Shown: one piece after another, positions 26,605 through 36,110 of the stretch
How positions within the stretch are numbered: position 1 is the stretch's first letter
Layout: each line of letters starts with the position of its first letter
Origin: Olivibacter sp. SDN3
GTDB lineage: Bacteria; Bacteroidota; Bacteroidia; Sphingobacteriales; Sphingobacteriaceae
DNA length: 64,000 bases
Assembly (NCBI RefSeq): GCF_014334135.1
Contig: NZ_CP060497.1
Location: forward strand, 4,464,001 to 4,528,000
Reading direction: 5' to 3'
Made by a program: the position numbers and the translations under genes
Notes under the pieces: model-generated
Told to the model about the DNA's origin: nothing
Databases searched by the model: none
Seen by the model: only the letters and a program-made list of their open reading frames with translations

Positions 26605-27762
26605 CTATCGCTTTAATTTCACCACCACCTTCGGCGGAGCAGCGTCTGTTTCCTGCACCATCTCAAACTGCACATTCCCTGTCACCTCGAGCTTATTGAG
26701 TACCTTGGAAATATGATCAAACCGCGACATCGTCCCCCCGAATAGAATACCCTTCGCTGCTAGATCCTGAAATTCAATCTCCACATCGTACCAGCGTCCC
26801 ACCTTTCGAAGGATGCTCTGCAGCGATTCCCGATCAAACACAAACTTGTCATTCTTCCAGGCAATCGCCTGTTCGGGATCCACTTCCACTATCCGAAAAC
26901 CAGCTCCTTTTCGAATAGCTTGATCACCGGGAGAAAGGGTCACCGCCGAAGTACCGCCCCTAGCCGCTAACCGCACTCTGCCTTCCAGCAAAGTCGTTTT
27001 AATGGCCGGTTCGTCGGGGTAGACATTCACGTTGAACTGCGTTCCCAGCACCTCCACCGTCTGCTGTGCAGATTCCACTAAGAACGGTCTGTTTTTATCC
27101 TTTTCCACCTCAAAATATCCTTCGCCGGTCAGTTCCACTCTTCGCTCATTCAGCCCCGCAAAAGTGACCGGATATTTAAGTGACGAGGCAGCATTTAGCC
27201 AGACTTTAGATCCATCGGGCAGTACTATCTGATACTGTCCGCCGCGGGGGGTCACAATCGTATTATAGGATGTCGGTCCGGCAACCTCATTCTCCGCAGC
27301 AACATACACCAACTGTCCATTGGCCGCTTTCATCACCGCTGCGCCCGATTGGATTGCCAACTGTCCGTTGTCCGCTTCGATTAAAGAGATCATTCGTCCA
27401 TCCGCTAACGTGAGCGTTGCCTTGTTCCCTCCCGGAGCAACATCATTTGCTAACACCACCCCCTCTGTCTGTCGCTTATTCAATAAAAACAATAAGCTGC
27501 CCACGCTCAGAAAAATCAACACTGCCACTGCCGCCGCAACCTGTATCCGTATTCTCCTAATCGGGCTTCTGTGGGTCTGGTGATGTTCCAGAAAAGCATC
27601 TTCATCCTCCTTCATGTACTTTTCAAGGTAATCGTCCAAGGCTCCTTGTTGAAGCAGGTGGAAGTAAGCTTCCAATTCTTCGTCGGTTGCCTGGTTATTG
27701 ATGTACCGCCGGACTAAGCGTTCCTGAAATTCTTTGTCTTTTTCCATTTTCTGCGCCTTCAT
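26605..27762 (-). CDS. FecR-family anti-sigma factor
   Basis: The 385-residue protein has a cytoplasmic N-terminal part (RLVRRYINNQATDEELEAYF), one membrane helix (about residues 75-93, VAAAVAVLIFLSVGSLLFLL), and a periplasmic FecR domain with TPRGGQYQIVLPDGSKVWLNAASSL and GEGYFEV, then a C-terminal DUF4974-type domain. It receives a signal from the STN domain of SusC and controls the ECF sigma factor encoded next to it. An alternative Met lies five residues in. Confidence 0.93.
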   Translation of the reverse strand: MKAQKMEKDKEFQERLVRRYINNQATDEELEAYFHLLQQGALDDYLEKYMKEDEDAFLEHHQTHRSPIRRIRIQVAAAVAVLIFLSVGSLLFLLNKRQTEGVVLANDVAPGGNKATLTLADGRMISLIEADNGQLAIQSGAAVMKAANGQLVYVAAENEVAGPTSYNTIVTPRGGQYQIVLPDGSKVWLNAASSLKYPVTFAGLNERRVELTGEGYFEVEKDKNRPFLVESAQQTVEVLGTQFNVNVYPDEPAIKTTLLEGRVRLAARGGTSAVTLSPGDQAIRKGAGFRIVEVDPEQAIAWKNDKFVFDRESLQSILRKVGRWYDVEIEFQDLAAKGILFGGTMSRFDHISKVLNKLEVTGNVQFEMVQETDAAPPKVVVKLKR

Positions 27763-27852
27763 ATGGATGACAATCTCAGGTGCCCGTTAGGGTACCCCTT
27801 CTGGGAAAAAAAATTAAGGCTGTTAAACGATTAGTAACCGATGGCGTTGTCA

Positions 27853-28449
27853 TCAGGAATAAAATACCAACGCCATCAATACCGGGAGCGATATGCCTAG
27901 GTCTTTTTCTACCGATCCCTTCAGTACTTTCATCGATCGGACCATATGTTTTTTAACGGCATTGCGGGAAATGCCTAGCTCGGCAGCCACTTCATCATAG
28001 GTTCTTTGCTGTTCCCGGCACATACGGAACACCTCGCGCGTTCTTAGCGGAAGGGTGGATAGGACGCTGTCAATATATTCCTGATAGTCTCTTGTGAGCA
28101 GCGCATCTTCCACGTTCTGATGCGACTGCTGGTAATTGCGAAGTATTTCCGCTTTAGCCGTATGATCCACGGCCGCCCGCTTCAGAAAATTAAAGGTATG
28201 ATTCCGGGTAAGGGTAAATAGCCAGGGTCTCAGGGCACGCACTTCTACCATCTGCGCGCGGGTTTCCCATATCTTCAAGAAGATTTCCTGGCAGAGGTCC
28301 TCTGCCAACGCCGAAGATTTGACATATTTTGTAATGTAATTGCTTACCAGCGAACCATAGGAGAGGTAAAAAGAAACAAATGCCTCCTCGTTTTCTGCTT
28401 TCATGGATTGCAGCAACTCGTTCTCCGTATAGTCCTTAATTACAGACAT
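27853..28449 (-). CDS. ECF RNA polymerase sigma factor (FecI-like)
   Basis: The product has sigma region 2 (YVKSSALAEDLCQEIFLKIW) and region 4 (LPLRTREVFRMCREQQRTYDEVAAELGIS helix-turn-helix). The start at 28449 (MSVIKDYTEN) is chosen since a -7 promoter element overlaps the further upstream ATG at 28470. With FecR and the STN-bearing SusC it forms the trans-envelope circuit of the PUL. Confidence 0.92.
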   Translation of the reverse strand: MSVIKDYTENELLQSMKAENEEAFVSFYLSYGSLVSNYITKYVKSSALAEDLCQEIFLKIWETRAQMVEVRALRPWLFTLTRNHTFNFLKRAAVDHTAKAEILRNYQQSHQNVEDALLTRDYQEYIDSVLSTLPLRTREVFRMCREQQRTYDEVAAELGISRNAVKKHMVRSMKVLKGSVEKDLGISLPVLMALVFYS

Positions 28450-28467
28450 AAACACTGATTGGTCAAA

Positions 28468-28475
28468 CAAAGATA
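28468..28475 (-). promoter_or_regulatory. -7 element for the sigma-factor gene
   Basis: TATCTTTG on the minus strand matches TAnnTTTG. It supports a start downstream, at 28449. The -33 element is poor. Confidence 0.5.
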
Positions 28476-28609
28476 ATAAAAAGCAGGCATAAATATTTGA
28501 TGGTCAAACTATGGTAATAAAAAGTTAACAGGAATTTCATATAGGCATAGGGATGTACCCGGCGAGCTTTTACTTCAGATTCAGCAGACAGTCAAAGCCC
28601 AGATAGATA

Positions 28610-28905
28610 TCACTTCAATAGATGGTTGCACCGGCACATCCTGCTTCATTCACGTACACTTTGCAGTTATAAAAACCACCGTAGTTGTTGAGTACGGCGA
28701 CCATAAACTCTTTTGGATAGTATGTTTTCAGGAACAGGCTCTGGTAGCTTTCGAGCGCTTTTTTTCGATGTTATGGGTGGATAGGAATTCGTTCAGCTGT
28801 CAGGGCCATGCACCCCACCCCTGCAGATCTGGCGTGTTCGACCAGGCGTTCCACCGTCAGGGTGCCGTAGCGGAGACTTTAAGCGGAATGGCAGTTGATG
28901 AACAT
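28610..28905 (-). pseudogene. Relic of a DNA polymerase III alpha (DnaE-type) gene
   Basis: Translation on the minus strand gives MFINCHSA, a stop, then SLRYGTLTVERLVEHARSAG and MALT: the start of the PHP domain of DnaE-like polymerases. Further on it gives LESYQSLFLKTYYPKEFMVA and LNNYGGFYNCKVYVNEA, a motif from the central part of the same family. Most of the gene between the two has been deleted, and frames are broken. Confidence 0.7.
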
Positions 28906-28949
28906 GGCTTCCCCCCATCAAAGATCTATTTCCATTGCCGCCGCTAGCG

Positions 28950-29282
28950 TCACGGCGTGTTTGCCGAAACGCCGTAGAGATCCGTCTGCTCGAATCCACC
29001 CACCAGACCGGATAGTTTCACCCCCACCAGCCGGATGAGCATGCGCCGGTCGTACAGTTTATCGAAAAGCTCCTTTGCCTTTGTTATCAACAGTCCATCC
29101 AGAGAAGTATAGGGTATTTTCATCTGCCTGCTCACCGTCTCAAAATTGGCGTAGCGTATCTGCACGGTAATACAGGAAGCCAGCTTGCGCTGCTCCCGGA
29201 GCTCAAAAGCTATCTTTACCACCATGCCCACCAGCAGGTCCTTTACCGAGTCGGTGTCGATGGTATCCGTATTGAAGGTGCT
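28950..29282 (-). pseudogene. Relic of a DinB/ImuB-type Y-family polymerase (C-terminal part)
   Basis: The fragment encodes STFNTDTIDTDSVKDLLVGM, then CITVQIRYANFETVSRQMKI and the C-terminal RMLIRLVGVKLSGLVGG, the little-finger domain of Y-family polymerases. The palm and fingers are absent. It lies directly upstream of the DnaE relic in the same orientation, the order of a dinB-dnaE error-prone polymerase cassette. Confidence 0.75.
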
Positions 29283-29379
29283 ACAAAGCTATACTAATAA
29301 AATTAGCAAAACAAAGAAATTGTTCCATTTTCATTCACCATCCCCGACAAGGAGCAGATTATCAGTCCGGAACTACAGC

Positions 29380-29862
29380 CTATTTATGGTATTCTTCATC
29401 AGTGACCGGATTCAACCAGACTGTCTCTCCTTTTTCCCTTCCTGTTATAGCTATCTGTACAAAGGCACTATCGGCACTTGCTCCGTGCCAATGCGGAACA
29501 TCTATGGGGCATTTTACCACTTCACCTTTTCTAACGATAACCTTTTCCTTTCTCTCTTCCTGATAATACCCTACGCCATCCAACGCCAATATAATCTGTC
29601 CTGCCGGATGAGCGTGCCATTTTGTTCTTGCCCCAGGCTCGAAGGTTACACTTCCCACGGCACTCTGGTTTACGCTATCGGCATTTACCAGATTGTTTAA
29701 CCAGACGGTACCGGTGAAATTGTCATTGTTGATTTTTTCGCCTTTCGCAAAAATCAAATTTTCAGTTTCCTGGGTATCTGTATTGGTTGATTGCATCTTG
29801 TTTTCACACGCTGCCAACATAACGACTAGTGCTAAAAGAGCAATTGTTTTCAAGTGTTTCAT
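29380..29862 (-). CDS. Cupin-domain lipoprotein
   Basis: The 160-residue protein starts MKHLKTIALLALVVMLAACE (lipobox LAAC). The cupin barrel has motif 1 with metal ligands in GARTKWHAHPAGQIILALDG and motif 2 with PIDVPHWHGA. Secreted cupins of this type (often called carboxymuconolactone-decarboxylase-associated cupins) have unknown substrates. The start at 29862 is chosen over 29886 because it gives a clean signal peptide. Confidence 0.85.
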   Translation of the reverse strand: MKHLKTIALLALVVMLAACENKMQSTNTDTQETENLIFAKGEKINNDNFTGTVWLNNLVNADSVNQSAVGSVTFEPGARTKWHAHPAGQIILALDGVGYYQEERKEKVIVRKGEVVKCPIDVPHWHGASADSAFVQIAITGREKGETVWLNPVTDEEYHK

Positions 29863-29899
29863 TTTGATTATCTGTTTAATTGTCAAAAATATTTATATC

Positions 29900-30148
29900 T
29901 CAAAGGGAAAAAGCCGTTACAGATTCCGACGGATTTTTCTTTGTTCCGGCTAGGGATATCGCAACATACTGTTTGCCATTCACCATATAGGTGCATGCTG
30001 TTGCGTTGGCCATTGCCAGTAAAGTTGTTTCCCAAACGAGCTTGCCTGTTGACTTTTCCAACGCACGGAACGTCCTGTCATCATTGCCGGCAATGAATAT
30101 CTTCCCCCTACTGTGCAGATGTGCAAGACACTGAGAGCATAAATACAA
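29900..30148 (-). pseudogene. C-terminal fragment of a PQQ-binding beta-propeller dehydrogenase
   Basis: The fragment contains IFIAGNDDRTFRALEKSTGK LVWETTL, typical of the last PQQ repeats of quinoprotein glucose-dehydrogenase-like enzymes. About 550 N-terminal residues are missing. No signal peptide, no intact start. Confidence 0.7.
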
Positions 30149-30557
30149 AAAGCGTTATATACATATGGATTATAAAAATCTTCATATTCATCATACTATC
30201 AATACATTGCAGTCTAATATTTCAGGGTTATAATTATCTTAATTTATTTCCAATGCAAAATTGCTGGTAATTATTGGTTTGCCACTTATACCAATTACGG
30301 TATTACCTACCAATATTACCGATTGATGGCCCAACATCCCCATTTGAAATTTGAATTCACGGTAAGGGATTCCGATATCCAGTTTAAAATCTCCGGCGTT
30401 GACGAGATTAAGGATTACCTCAAATCATTCGGTATTTAGAATTTACGTAGAACCCGTTTCCGTCATCAATCTCGATTCGTATCTTTTTTAGCTCTATCAT
30501 GAAAGCATAGTTAATAAGCACATTCAGATTGGATTCTTCGACAGATTCAGTTCATCG
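30149..30557. other. Degenerate stretch with a possible short coding relic
   Basis: No intact gene. On the plus strand 30274-30439 an open frame gives FATYTNYGITYQYYRLMAQH and DSDIQFKISGVDEIKDYLKS before a stop; it reads like the end of a protein, but I do not recognise the family and see no start. Confidence 0.35.
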
Positions 30558-31205
30558 CTATTTTTCTACGACCTTCAAATCCTTGAAATATCCTTCCGTG
30601 CCTATATCGACCCATAAGGCGATTGAGCCTTTTCTAATTCCACCTTTCATTTCCTCCACAATGAACGAGGGATGCTCTTGATCATTGATGTAAAGCCTTA
30701 CTTTGGGGCCGTTGATTTCAAACCGTAAGGTAATCCATTCGTCTAATCCTATATCGGCATAGGTCTCATATGTTTCAGGAGATTCCCTCCTTAGCCTGTC
30801 GAATTTATAGTCAGGATAGGAAAAGTATTGTAAACTATGGTTACGGCGGAATTGGTTTTCGGCCCTACCGTTGGTCGGGCGGAGATAAATGGATTCAAAC
30901 TCGGTATCACGATCGTCAATCCGGAAAGCAATGCCTATAAATCCACGGGAAAGGTTGGGAGCAGCCTCAAGCAAACGACTCAAGACCTTTACCTCAATAC
31001 AGCCGTTTTCGAGGCTAATGCCTTTCAGCTTGGCATAGGTAGGCTCGTCCACGGTGGCGGCCAGGTTGTTTTCGTTAAAAGGCAACGCGTCCAGATCCCG
31101 TTCTATCTTCAGCACTTCTTCTCCATTGAGCTGGACAATTGATCCCGTAACATTTCTTAATTCAAACTCCTGGTTTTCCAAGATTACATTTTGCCCCAAC
31201 GCCAC
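30558..31205 (-). CDS. LamG/DUF1080-like beta-sandwich protein, possibly 5'-truncated
   Basis: The 215-residue protein has a concanavalin-like fold with a typical ending (KGSIALWVDIGTEGYFKDLKVVEK) and GFIGIAFRIDDRDTEFESIY. Proteins of this kind are normally secreted glycan-binding or 3-keto-disaccharide hydrolase proteins. Here the only start is a GTG, no signal peptide is encoded, and an open frame upstream (RIRNPGIRNSVFAAVALGQ) is closed by a stop, so the 5' end may be lost. Confidence 0.6.
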   Translation of the reverse strand: MALGQNVILENQEFELRNVTGSIVQLNGEEVLKIERDLDALPFNENNLAATVDEPTYAKLKGISLENGCIEVKVLSRLLEAAPNLSRGFIGIAFRIDDRDTEFESIYLRPTNGRAENQFRRNHSLQYFSYPDYKFDRLRRESPETYETYADIGLDEWITLRFEINGPKVRLYINDQEHPSFIVEEMKGGIRKGSIALWVDIGTEGYFKDLKVVEK

Positions 31206-31473
31206 GGCGGCGAAAACAGAGTTTCGAATCCCTGGGTTCCGTATCCGATTACCTTCAGCAAATTAAGTCGCCTTTTCTCCAATATGGGTATGAGTCGATA
31301 ACAAAGATTAACGAACGACCTTCATCCTTCGGTGGGACGATGTATGCAGCCCTAATCAGAGCTATAGAATAGGAAAACAACTTTCAACAAATAGCCAATT
31401 CATCAATATGAAGTCAAACACGAAGAAAATAGAAAGAAGGATTGAAACAATGAACTCAACGAACTTTATTAAA
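31206..31473. other. Intergenic stretch without a recognised feature
   Basis: No gene, repeat or terminator seen with confidence. Confidence 0.4.
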
Positions 31474-32172
31474 TCATATAAAGACGTTGTGCTTCACACA
31501 ATTTAAATGACTTCGGAAAAAATAACAAAGCAGCAGCGCAATACCTGCCACGCCTACAGCGCCCAAACCTAATAGTTTACCGAACAAAGCACCCAGCAGG
31601 CATCCTGCAAGAAACCCACCAATTGTTATCAGTTGTTTTTGCAGGCTCATCCATGAAATAACCTCCTTCTCTACACCGCCGAGTAAAACTTTTCCAAGGT
31701 CAAGAGAGGCCTGTGTCACATTGCCGGTCATCATTGTAGTAGGTCCGTGCGTTTCTTTGGCAAATAATTTTCCGAAAGCATTTTGCAATCCCATTGCAGC
31801 TACAGATATCATTACCATGATGTACATACCGGCTTTTTCTTCGATTATCGTCCAATGTGGAAGCATAAAGGCCAGTGCACTGCATGTAAGCAGTACGAGG
31901 CTTTCAATAAGTAAAATGCGGTATTTAGTGTCCGTTTTCTTGGCAATGCGCCCGCCAGCCATTACTGCTAAAATAAAAACAGGAAAGGTGAGTAACTTTA
32001 CCCAATCAGCCGGGTTTGCGCCAGCTACTGCCTGTGCTGCAAATACAATGAAGTTACCTGTAACATGCGCCGAAAAAATACTGTCGCCTGCAACAAAGGT
32101 GGCGGTATCGGCATATCCCGCTACCCACGCCAGCAGAAATGTAACCCAATGGATATTATGCGTTTTTGTCAT
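31474..32172 (-). CDS. YoaK/DUF1275-family integral membrane protein
   Basis: The 232-residue protein has six predicted membrane helices (for example LLAWVAGYADTATFVAGDSI at the N-terminus, WVKLLTFPVFILAVMAGGRI, and a C-terminal GAVGVAGIALLLCYFF) and the DUF1275 signature GLQNAFGKLFAKETHGPTTMMTGNVTQ. The family's transport substrate is unknown. It stands alone between two unrelated genes. Confidence 0.88.
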   Translation of the reverse strand: MTKTHNIHWVTFLLAWVAGYADTATFVAGDSIFSAHVTGNFIVFAAQAVAGANPADWVKLLTFPVFILAVMAGGRIAKKTDTKYRILLIESLVLLTCSALAFMLPHWTIIEEKAGMYIMVMISVAAMGLQNAFGKLFAKETHGPTTMMTGNVTQASLDLGKVLLGGVEKEVISWMSLQKQLITIGGFLAGCLLGALFGKLLGLGAVGVAGIALLLCYFFRSHLNCVKHNVFI

Positions 32173-32274
32173 CTTATTTTGCTGTAAATAGGATAGCTGT
32201 TAATTATTGAAAGTGGCAATAATGTTCTTGATACCACCGCCTGCCGAACGTTTGATTTTTCATTGTTACACGGT

Positions 32275-33639
32275 TTAAAATTTTAACCCTATTACCGAAC
32301 CTACAAAAAAACCATCCTGGTGCTGGGGGATTACATCGTTGATAAAACCACCTGTTTTAAAATATTGCACACCAATATTATAATTCAAAAAATCATTAAT
32401 ATGCCATGAAAAGGTAGTAATGTATGCTGTGCCAATGTATCTTTTTTTTGACTCGAACGAGGATATTCTTAACGAACCACTTGGACCATAAATACCATCT
32501 TCCGTGGAATGACGCCAGTTAAACACCACCTCCGATGTAAGTGTTACCTTTTTACCGGGATTCCAAGTGAGGTTAGGATGAATAGACATTAAATTTGCCG
32601 GACCTACCTGGGGATTCATCCCGAAATAGCCGCCATTCGGATACAAAGCATTTAAGGTACCAAGTTTGCCGTCACCTCTAGTTTTATCGCCGGAAATATA
32701 GTCGTTCCTTAGCTTTACGGTCGGTGATCCTTTTATGTTCGCAAGCATATAGCCGATTTCCGAAGAAACCGCGAAAGCACTGATATTGCCTAAACCAAAC
32801 GTTCCCATTTGATAAACTGCTTCAAAATTGTAAACAAATCCAATGCCCGTTCTCCAAAACCGGGCACCAAAAGTATGTCGCAATTCGTTAGCAACACCTT
32901 CATCAAACCTAGCATTAGCGCGATTGATGCCGAGGTAATACAAATCCAGATTGCCGCTTTTCGGAACGATGTAGTTGCTGTAGATCCCCCACAGGTTGGC
33001 TTTCCGGGTGGAGGTATTATCGAAAAGGCCGGTATTTACCATGGCGTCTGCCATTACAAATGCGTCAACGTTTAGATTGGGCGATGCGTAAGCAGCTTTG
33101 ACTCCATCAAAGTACAGGCGGAGGTTGGGGCCATCCCTTACATCAACCAAGCGGCCGCTGCCGTATCGGATCTCCTGCCGTCCCACACGTAACGTAAGGG
33201 TTCTATCCGATTTTTTATAAGCTAGAACATCAACAAAAAGATTTTGTATATTTAGTTTATCTTCATCAATGCCACGAGGGCCGTTCTTACGCCCATTCTC
33301 CAAACCGCTACGCAATTGGCCAAAAAAGCGAACCCGATTGCCCAAATGCAAATCGGCGTGGACATGGTAGCGTTGAAGCAAAAAAACATCTCTGCCAAGG
33401 CCCATTTCTCCCCAGTCTTCATTGACGGCATAATCCAATTCCTCCCGCACTTCACCTCCGAGGGAAAGGTAAACATTACCGGTTTGGGACAGAGGAATGT
33501 ATTTTATCCTGTTGTAAAAAGTTCTTGCGCTGTCTTTTAATCCGGAATAGTCTTCATCGTAACGCATCAACTTGAAGGTTTGCGCCAATAGATTCATCGG
33601 TACGGACAATAAAAAAAAGTATACTAAAATATGCCTCAT
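32275..33639 (-). CDS. Alginate-export-type outer-membrane porin (AlgE-like beta-barrel)
   Basis: The 454-residue protein has a signal peptide (MRHILVYFFLLSVPMNLLAQ) and alternating beta-strand pattern with motifs of the alginate export family (LSLGGEVREELDYAVNEDWG, RYHVHADLHLGNRVRFFGQL, TLRVGRQEIRYGSGRLVD). It is a channel of the outer membrane; no alginate genes lie nearby, so the substrate is open. Confidence 0.85.
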   Translation of the reverse strand: MRHILVYFFLLSVPMNLLAQTFKLMRYDEDYSGLKDSARTFYNRIKYIPLSQTGNVYLSLGGEVREELDYAVNEDWGEMGLGRDVFLLQRYHVHADLHLGNRVRFFGQLRSGLENGRKNGPRGIDEDKLNIQNLFVDVLAYKKSDRTLTLRVGRQEIRYGSGRLVDVRDGPNLRLYFDGVKAAYASPNLNVDAFVMADAMVNTGLFDNTSTRKANLWGIYSNYIVPKSGNLDLYYLGINRANARFDEGVANELRHTFGARFWRTGIGFVYNFEAVYQMGTFGLGNISAFAVSSEIGYMLANIKGSPTVKLRNDYISGDKTRGDGKLGTLNALYPNGGYFGMNPQVGPANLMSIHPNLTWNPGKKVTLTSEVVFNWRHSTEDGIYGPSGSLRISSFESKKRYIGTAYITTFSWHINDFLNYNIGVQYFKTGGFINDVIPQHQDGFFVGSVIGLKF

Positions 33640-33778
33640 ACTTAAATTTTCTGATCACAAGAACATTATGCACAATCAGGATGCGAATTTTGCTTTTGAA
33701 AGCTTTGCTACAAGAACCTCCAAAAGCTATTAATTCATTAAAAATATCTTTACGGTTATTTGCGGTTAAATTTTAGGT

Positions 33779-34210
33779 TTACATTACCCTTTTGTAGAAC
33801 AAGTAATCAACTGAATACTTTCCTGCCCCCAGAAAAAACAGCAACAAGTAAGATAAACTGTACATATAGGGTGTGTCTTTTACCAACGGCTCATCATAAA
33901 AATGCAACACGAAATATCCCGTAAGTGTTACCGCAAGAATGGGTAATACCGATAGTCTTGTAAAAAGTCCGAATATGACCAATATGGGGAAAAAGATATT
34001 GGCAGAAACTGCCAAGGCATTGTTGATTGTTTCCGGAAAATGCATAGGATTGGGTACTTGTTCTGCTTCTGCTACGCCTATACCCAATTTTTTAAGACCG
34101 TGTGCGTAGATCATTTCTACCGATAACAATATTCTGAAAAACAACAAAACCCAATGATACATGCCATCGGATAGTTGCGTGTTTGTTATGAATTGCATTA
34201 ATTTTTTCAT
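33779..34210 (-). CDS. DoxX-family membrane protein
   Basis: The 143-residue protein has four hydrophobic helices (WVLLFFRILLSVEMIYAHGL, ANIFFPILVIFGLFTRLSVL, PILAVTLTGYFVLHF, YSLSYLLLFFLGAGKYSVD), usual for DoxX. The start at 34210 avoids overlap with the upstream amidohydrolase gene. DoxX proteins are linked to redox stress in other bacteria. Confidence 0.85.
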   Translation of the reverse strand: MKKLMQFITNTQLSDGMYHWVLLFFRILLSVEMIYAHGLKKLGIGVAEAEQVPNPMHFPETINNALAVSANIFFPILVIFGLFTRLSVLPILAVTLTGYFVLHFYDEPLVKDTPYMYSLSYLLLFFLGAGKYSVDYLFYKRVM

Positions 34211-34269
34211 TGCTTTTAACTCCGTTAATGGGGTCTCGTTTTGCAAAGAGTTCCCGCAGCCGATTATTT

Positions 34270-36045
34270 TTATTGGTTCTGATATCCGCCGAAATGTTTC
34301 ACAGGGCTCCACGCAGGAAGTACAGGCAAAGCTACCGGAGCAATGCTACCATAATCTTTGTCGCCATATACAATTTTACCGTCTACAATGGTCAGCTTAG
34401 AAGTTATATTTTTGATACTTTCGTCGGGCACCGTAAAGTAATCGTTATCTAAGATGATAAGATCAGCATAATATCCTTTTTCTATCTTACCTTTTTTCTT
34501 ATCCTTTATGAGCTCGTAGCCCTTGTGGGTAGCCAAGCGCAAGGCCGTAGTCCTATCCAAGGTATTTTCTTCGGCCATAACCTGGTTTCCTCCAACCGTT
34601 TTGCCGGTTGTGACCCAGTAAAGAGCAACCCAGGGGTTGTATGAAGCCACCCGTGTTCCATCTGTTCCCAGTCCTATAGGAATTCCCAGCTCAAGTATTT
34701 TTTTAGTAGGAGGCGAGTTTAAGGCAGGTTTTCTACCGTAACGTTTTATAAAACTTTCACCCTGATAGGCCATTCTATGCTGAATAGCGATACCACCTCC
34801 CAAGGCCTTGATGCGTTGCAGATTTTCTTCGGTCACGGTTTCTGCATGGTCAAAGAACCAAACCAATCCATCAAGCGGCGTTTCTTCGTTTACTTCTTCG
34901 ATAACGTTCAGAAACCGGTTTATGCTTTCATCGTAGGTTGCATGGATGCGGAAAGGCCAACGTTTTTTAACCAAAACAGCAATAACATCGCCTAGACTCT
35001 TCTCCATGGTGGCAGGTAACTCAGGTCTTGGAAAAAGGAAGTTTTCAAAATCAGCTGCATCAGCAATCAAATTTTCGCCACCACCAGCCACTTCATAGTC
35101 AATTTCATTGTGGCCGTTGTTGTGATCCGCGTCAATTTCTACCATTCCTGTCCAATTTGTATAATCGGTCAGTTCTGCGCCCTTTTTCTGTGCAAAGAGG
35201 TAGTAAGGAAGCCTAACCGTGATCTTACCCTGCTTATCCAAGGAATCGGTAATACGATAATCATCCGGGAAATTCTGAAATCCGCCACCTGCATCCATTA
35301 CTCCTGTAACACCGACGCGGTTCAGTTCGGTCATATACTGCAAAGTGGAATTCACTTTCTCTTCTTCGGTAAGTTCCGGCAGTTTTGCCAATGTAGAATA
35401 CAAAATAAAGGCATTCGGTTCTGCAACTAAAAGTCCTGTTGGGTTCCCCTTTTCATCTTTTTCGATCAATCCCTCAGAAGGATTCGGTGTATCGCCCATG
35501 ATGTTCAATTTCTGCAGACCAGCCTTGTTAAGCCAAGCCTTTCCGTATAGGTAGAGAATGAAAGTAGGCGTATTTCCGGTTGCTTCATTGATCTCTTCGA
35601 TAGTAGGGAGTCGTTTTTCTTCAAATTGGTATTCGTTCCAACCACCTACAACACGTACCCACTGGCCCTCTGGTGTACGAGCTGCCTGCTCCTTCAGCAT
35701 CTGAAGAGCCCTTTTCAACGATGTTACCCCGTCCCAACGCAGCTCGGTATTATAGAAGCGGCCTCCACGGATCACATGCATATGGCTATCAAAAAGACCG
35801 GGAATAACACGTCTATTTTGGGCGTCAACAACTGTTGTGTTTTTCCCTTTCAGTTTAAGGATTTCGCTATTGGTTCCTGTTCTCACTATTTTATTATCGG
35901 AAATAGCTACAGCTTCTACGTCCTGATTGTTGTCGCTCAACGTAGTGATCTTTCCGTTGGTGATTAGGATATCAGCTTGTTGGGCATGTACAATTGACGC
36001 GCCTAAAAGGAAAGTACTCAGAAATAAATTATTAATGTTTTTCAT
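34270..36045 (-). CDS. Secreted amidohydrolase (YtcJ-like, amidohydrolase 3 family)
   Basis: The 591-residue protein has a signal peptide (MKNINNLFLSTFLLGASIVHAQ) and a metal-dependent TIM-barrel with RRVIPGLFDSHMHVIRGG (HxH), a carbamylated-Lys region, AIQHRMAYQG and IGLGTDGTRVASYNPW (catalytic Asp). The composite beta domain ends with DYFTVPDESIKNITSKLTIVDGKIVYG. It hydrolyses C-N bonds in the periplasm; substrate unknown. It is upstream of DoxX with a 59-bp gap. Confidence 0.9.
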   Translation of the reverse strand: MKNINNLFLSTFLLGASIVHAQQADILITNGKITTLSDNNQDVEAVAISDNKIVRTGTNSEILKLKGKNTTVVDAQNRRVIPGLFDSHMHVIRGGRFYNTELRWDGVTSLKRALQMLKEQAARTPEGQWVRVVGGWNEYQFEEKRLPTIEEINEATGNTPTFILYLYGKAWLNKAGLQKLNIMGDTPNPSEGLIEKDEKGNPTGLLVAEPNAFILYSTLAKLPELTEEEKVNSTLQYMTELNRVGVTGVMDAGGGFQNFPDDYRITDSLDKQGKITVRLPYYLFAQKKGAELTDYTNWTGMVEIDADHNNGHNEIDYEVAGGGENLIADAADFENFLFPRPELPATMEKSLGDVIAVLVKKRWPFRIHATYDESINRFLNVIEEVNEETPLDGLVWFFDHAETVTEENLQRIKALGGGIAIQHRMAYQGESFIKRYGRKPALNSPPTKKILELGIPIGLGTDGTRVASYNPWVALYWVTTGKTVGGNQVMAEENTLDRTTALRLATHKGYELIKDKKKGKIEKGYYADLIILDNDYFTVPDESIKNITSKLTIVDGKIVYGDKDYGSIAPVALPVLPAWSPVKHFGGYQNQ

Positions 36046-36062
36046 GCTTCACATGCAGTCTA

Positions 36063-36092
36063 AAAAGGCAGGCTTGTGATATCCTGCCTTTT
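36063..36092 (-). terminator. Terminator after the secreted isochorismatase-like gene
   Basis: On the minus strand, stem AAAAGGCAGG / CCTGCCTTTT with a 10-nt loop, followed by T. It separates 36111 from the amidohydrolase gene. Confidence 0.8.
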
Positions 36093-36110
36093 GGAATAAA
36101 TAACTTATTT

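Noticed and set aside
32275-33639. Alginate biosynthesis or export locus
   Set aside because: Only the porin-like gene is present, with no alginate synthesis genes nearby.
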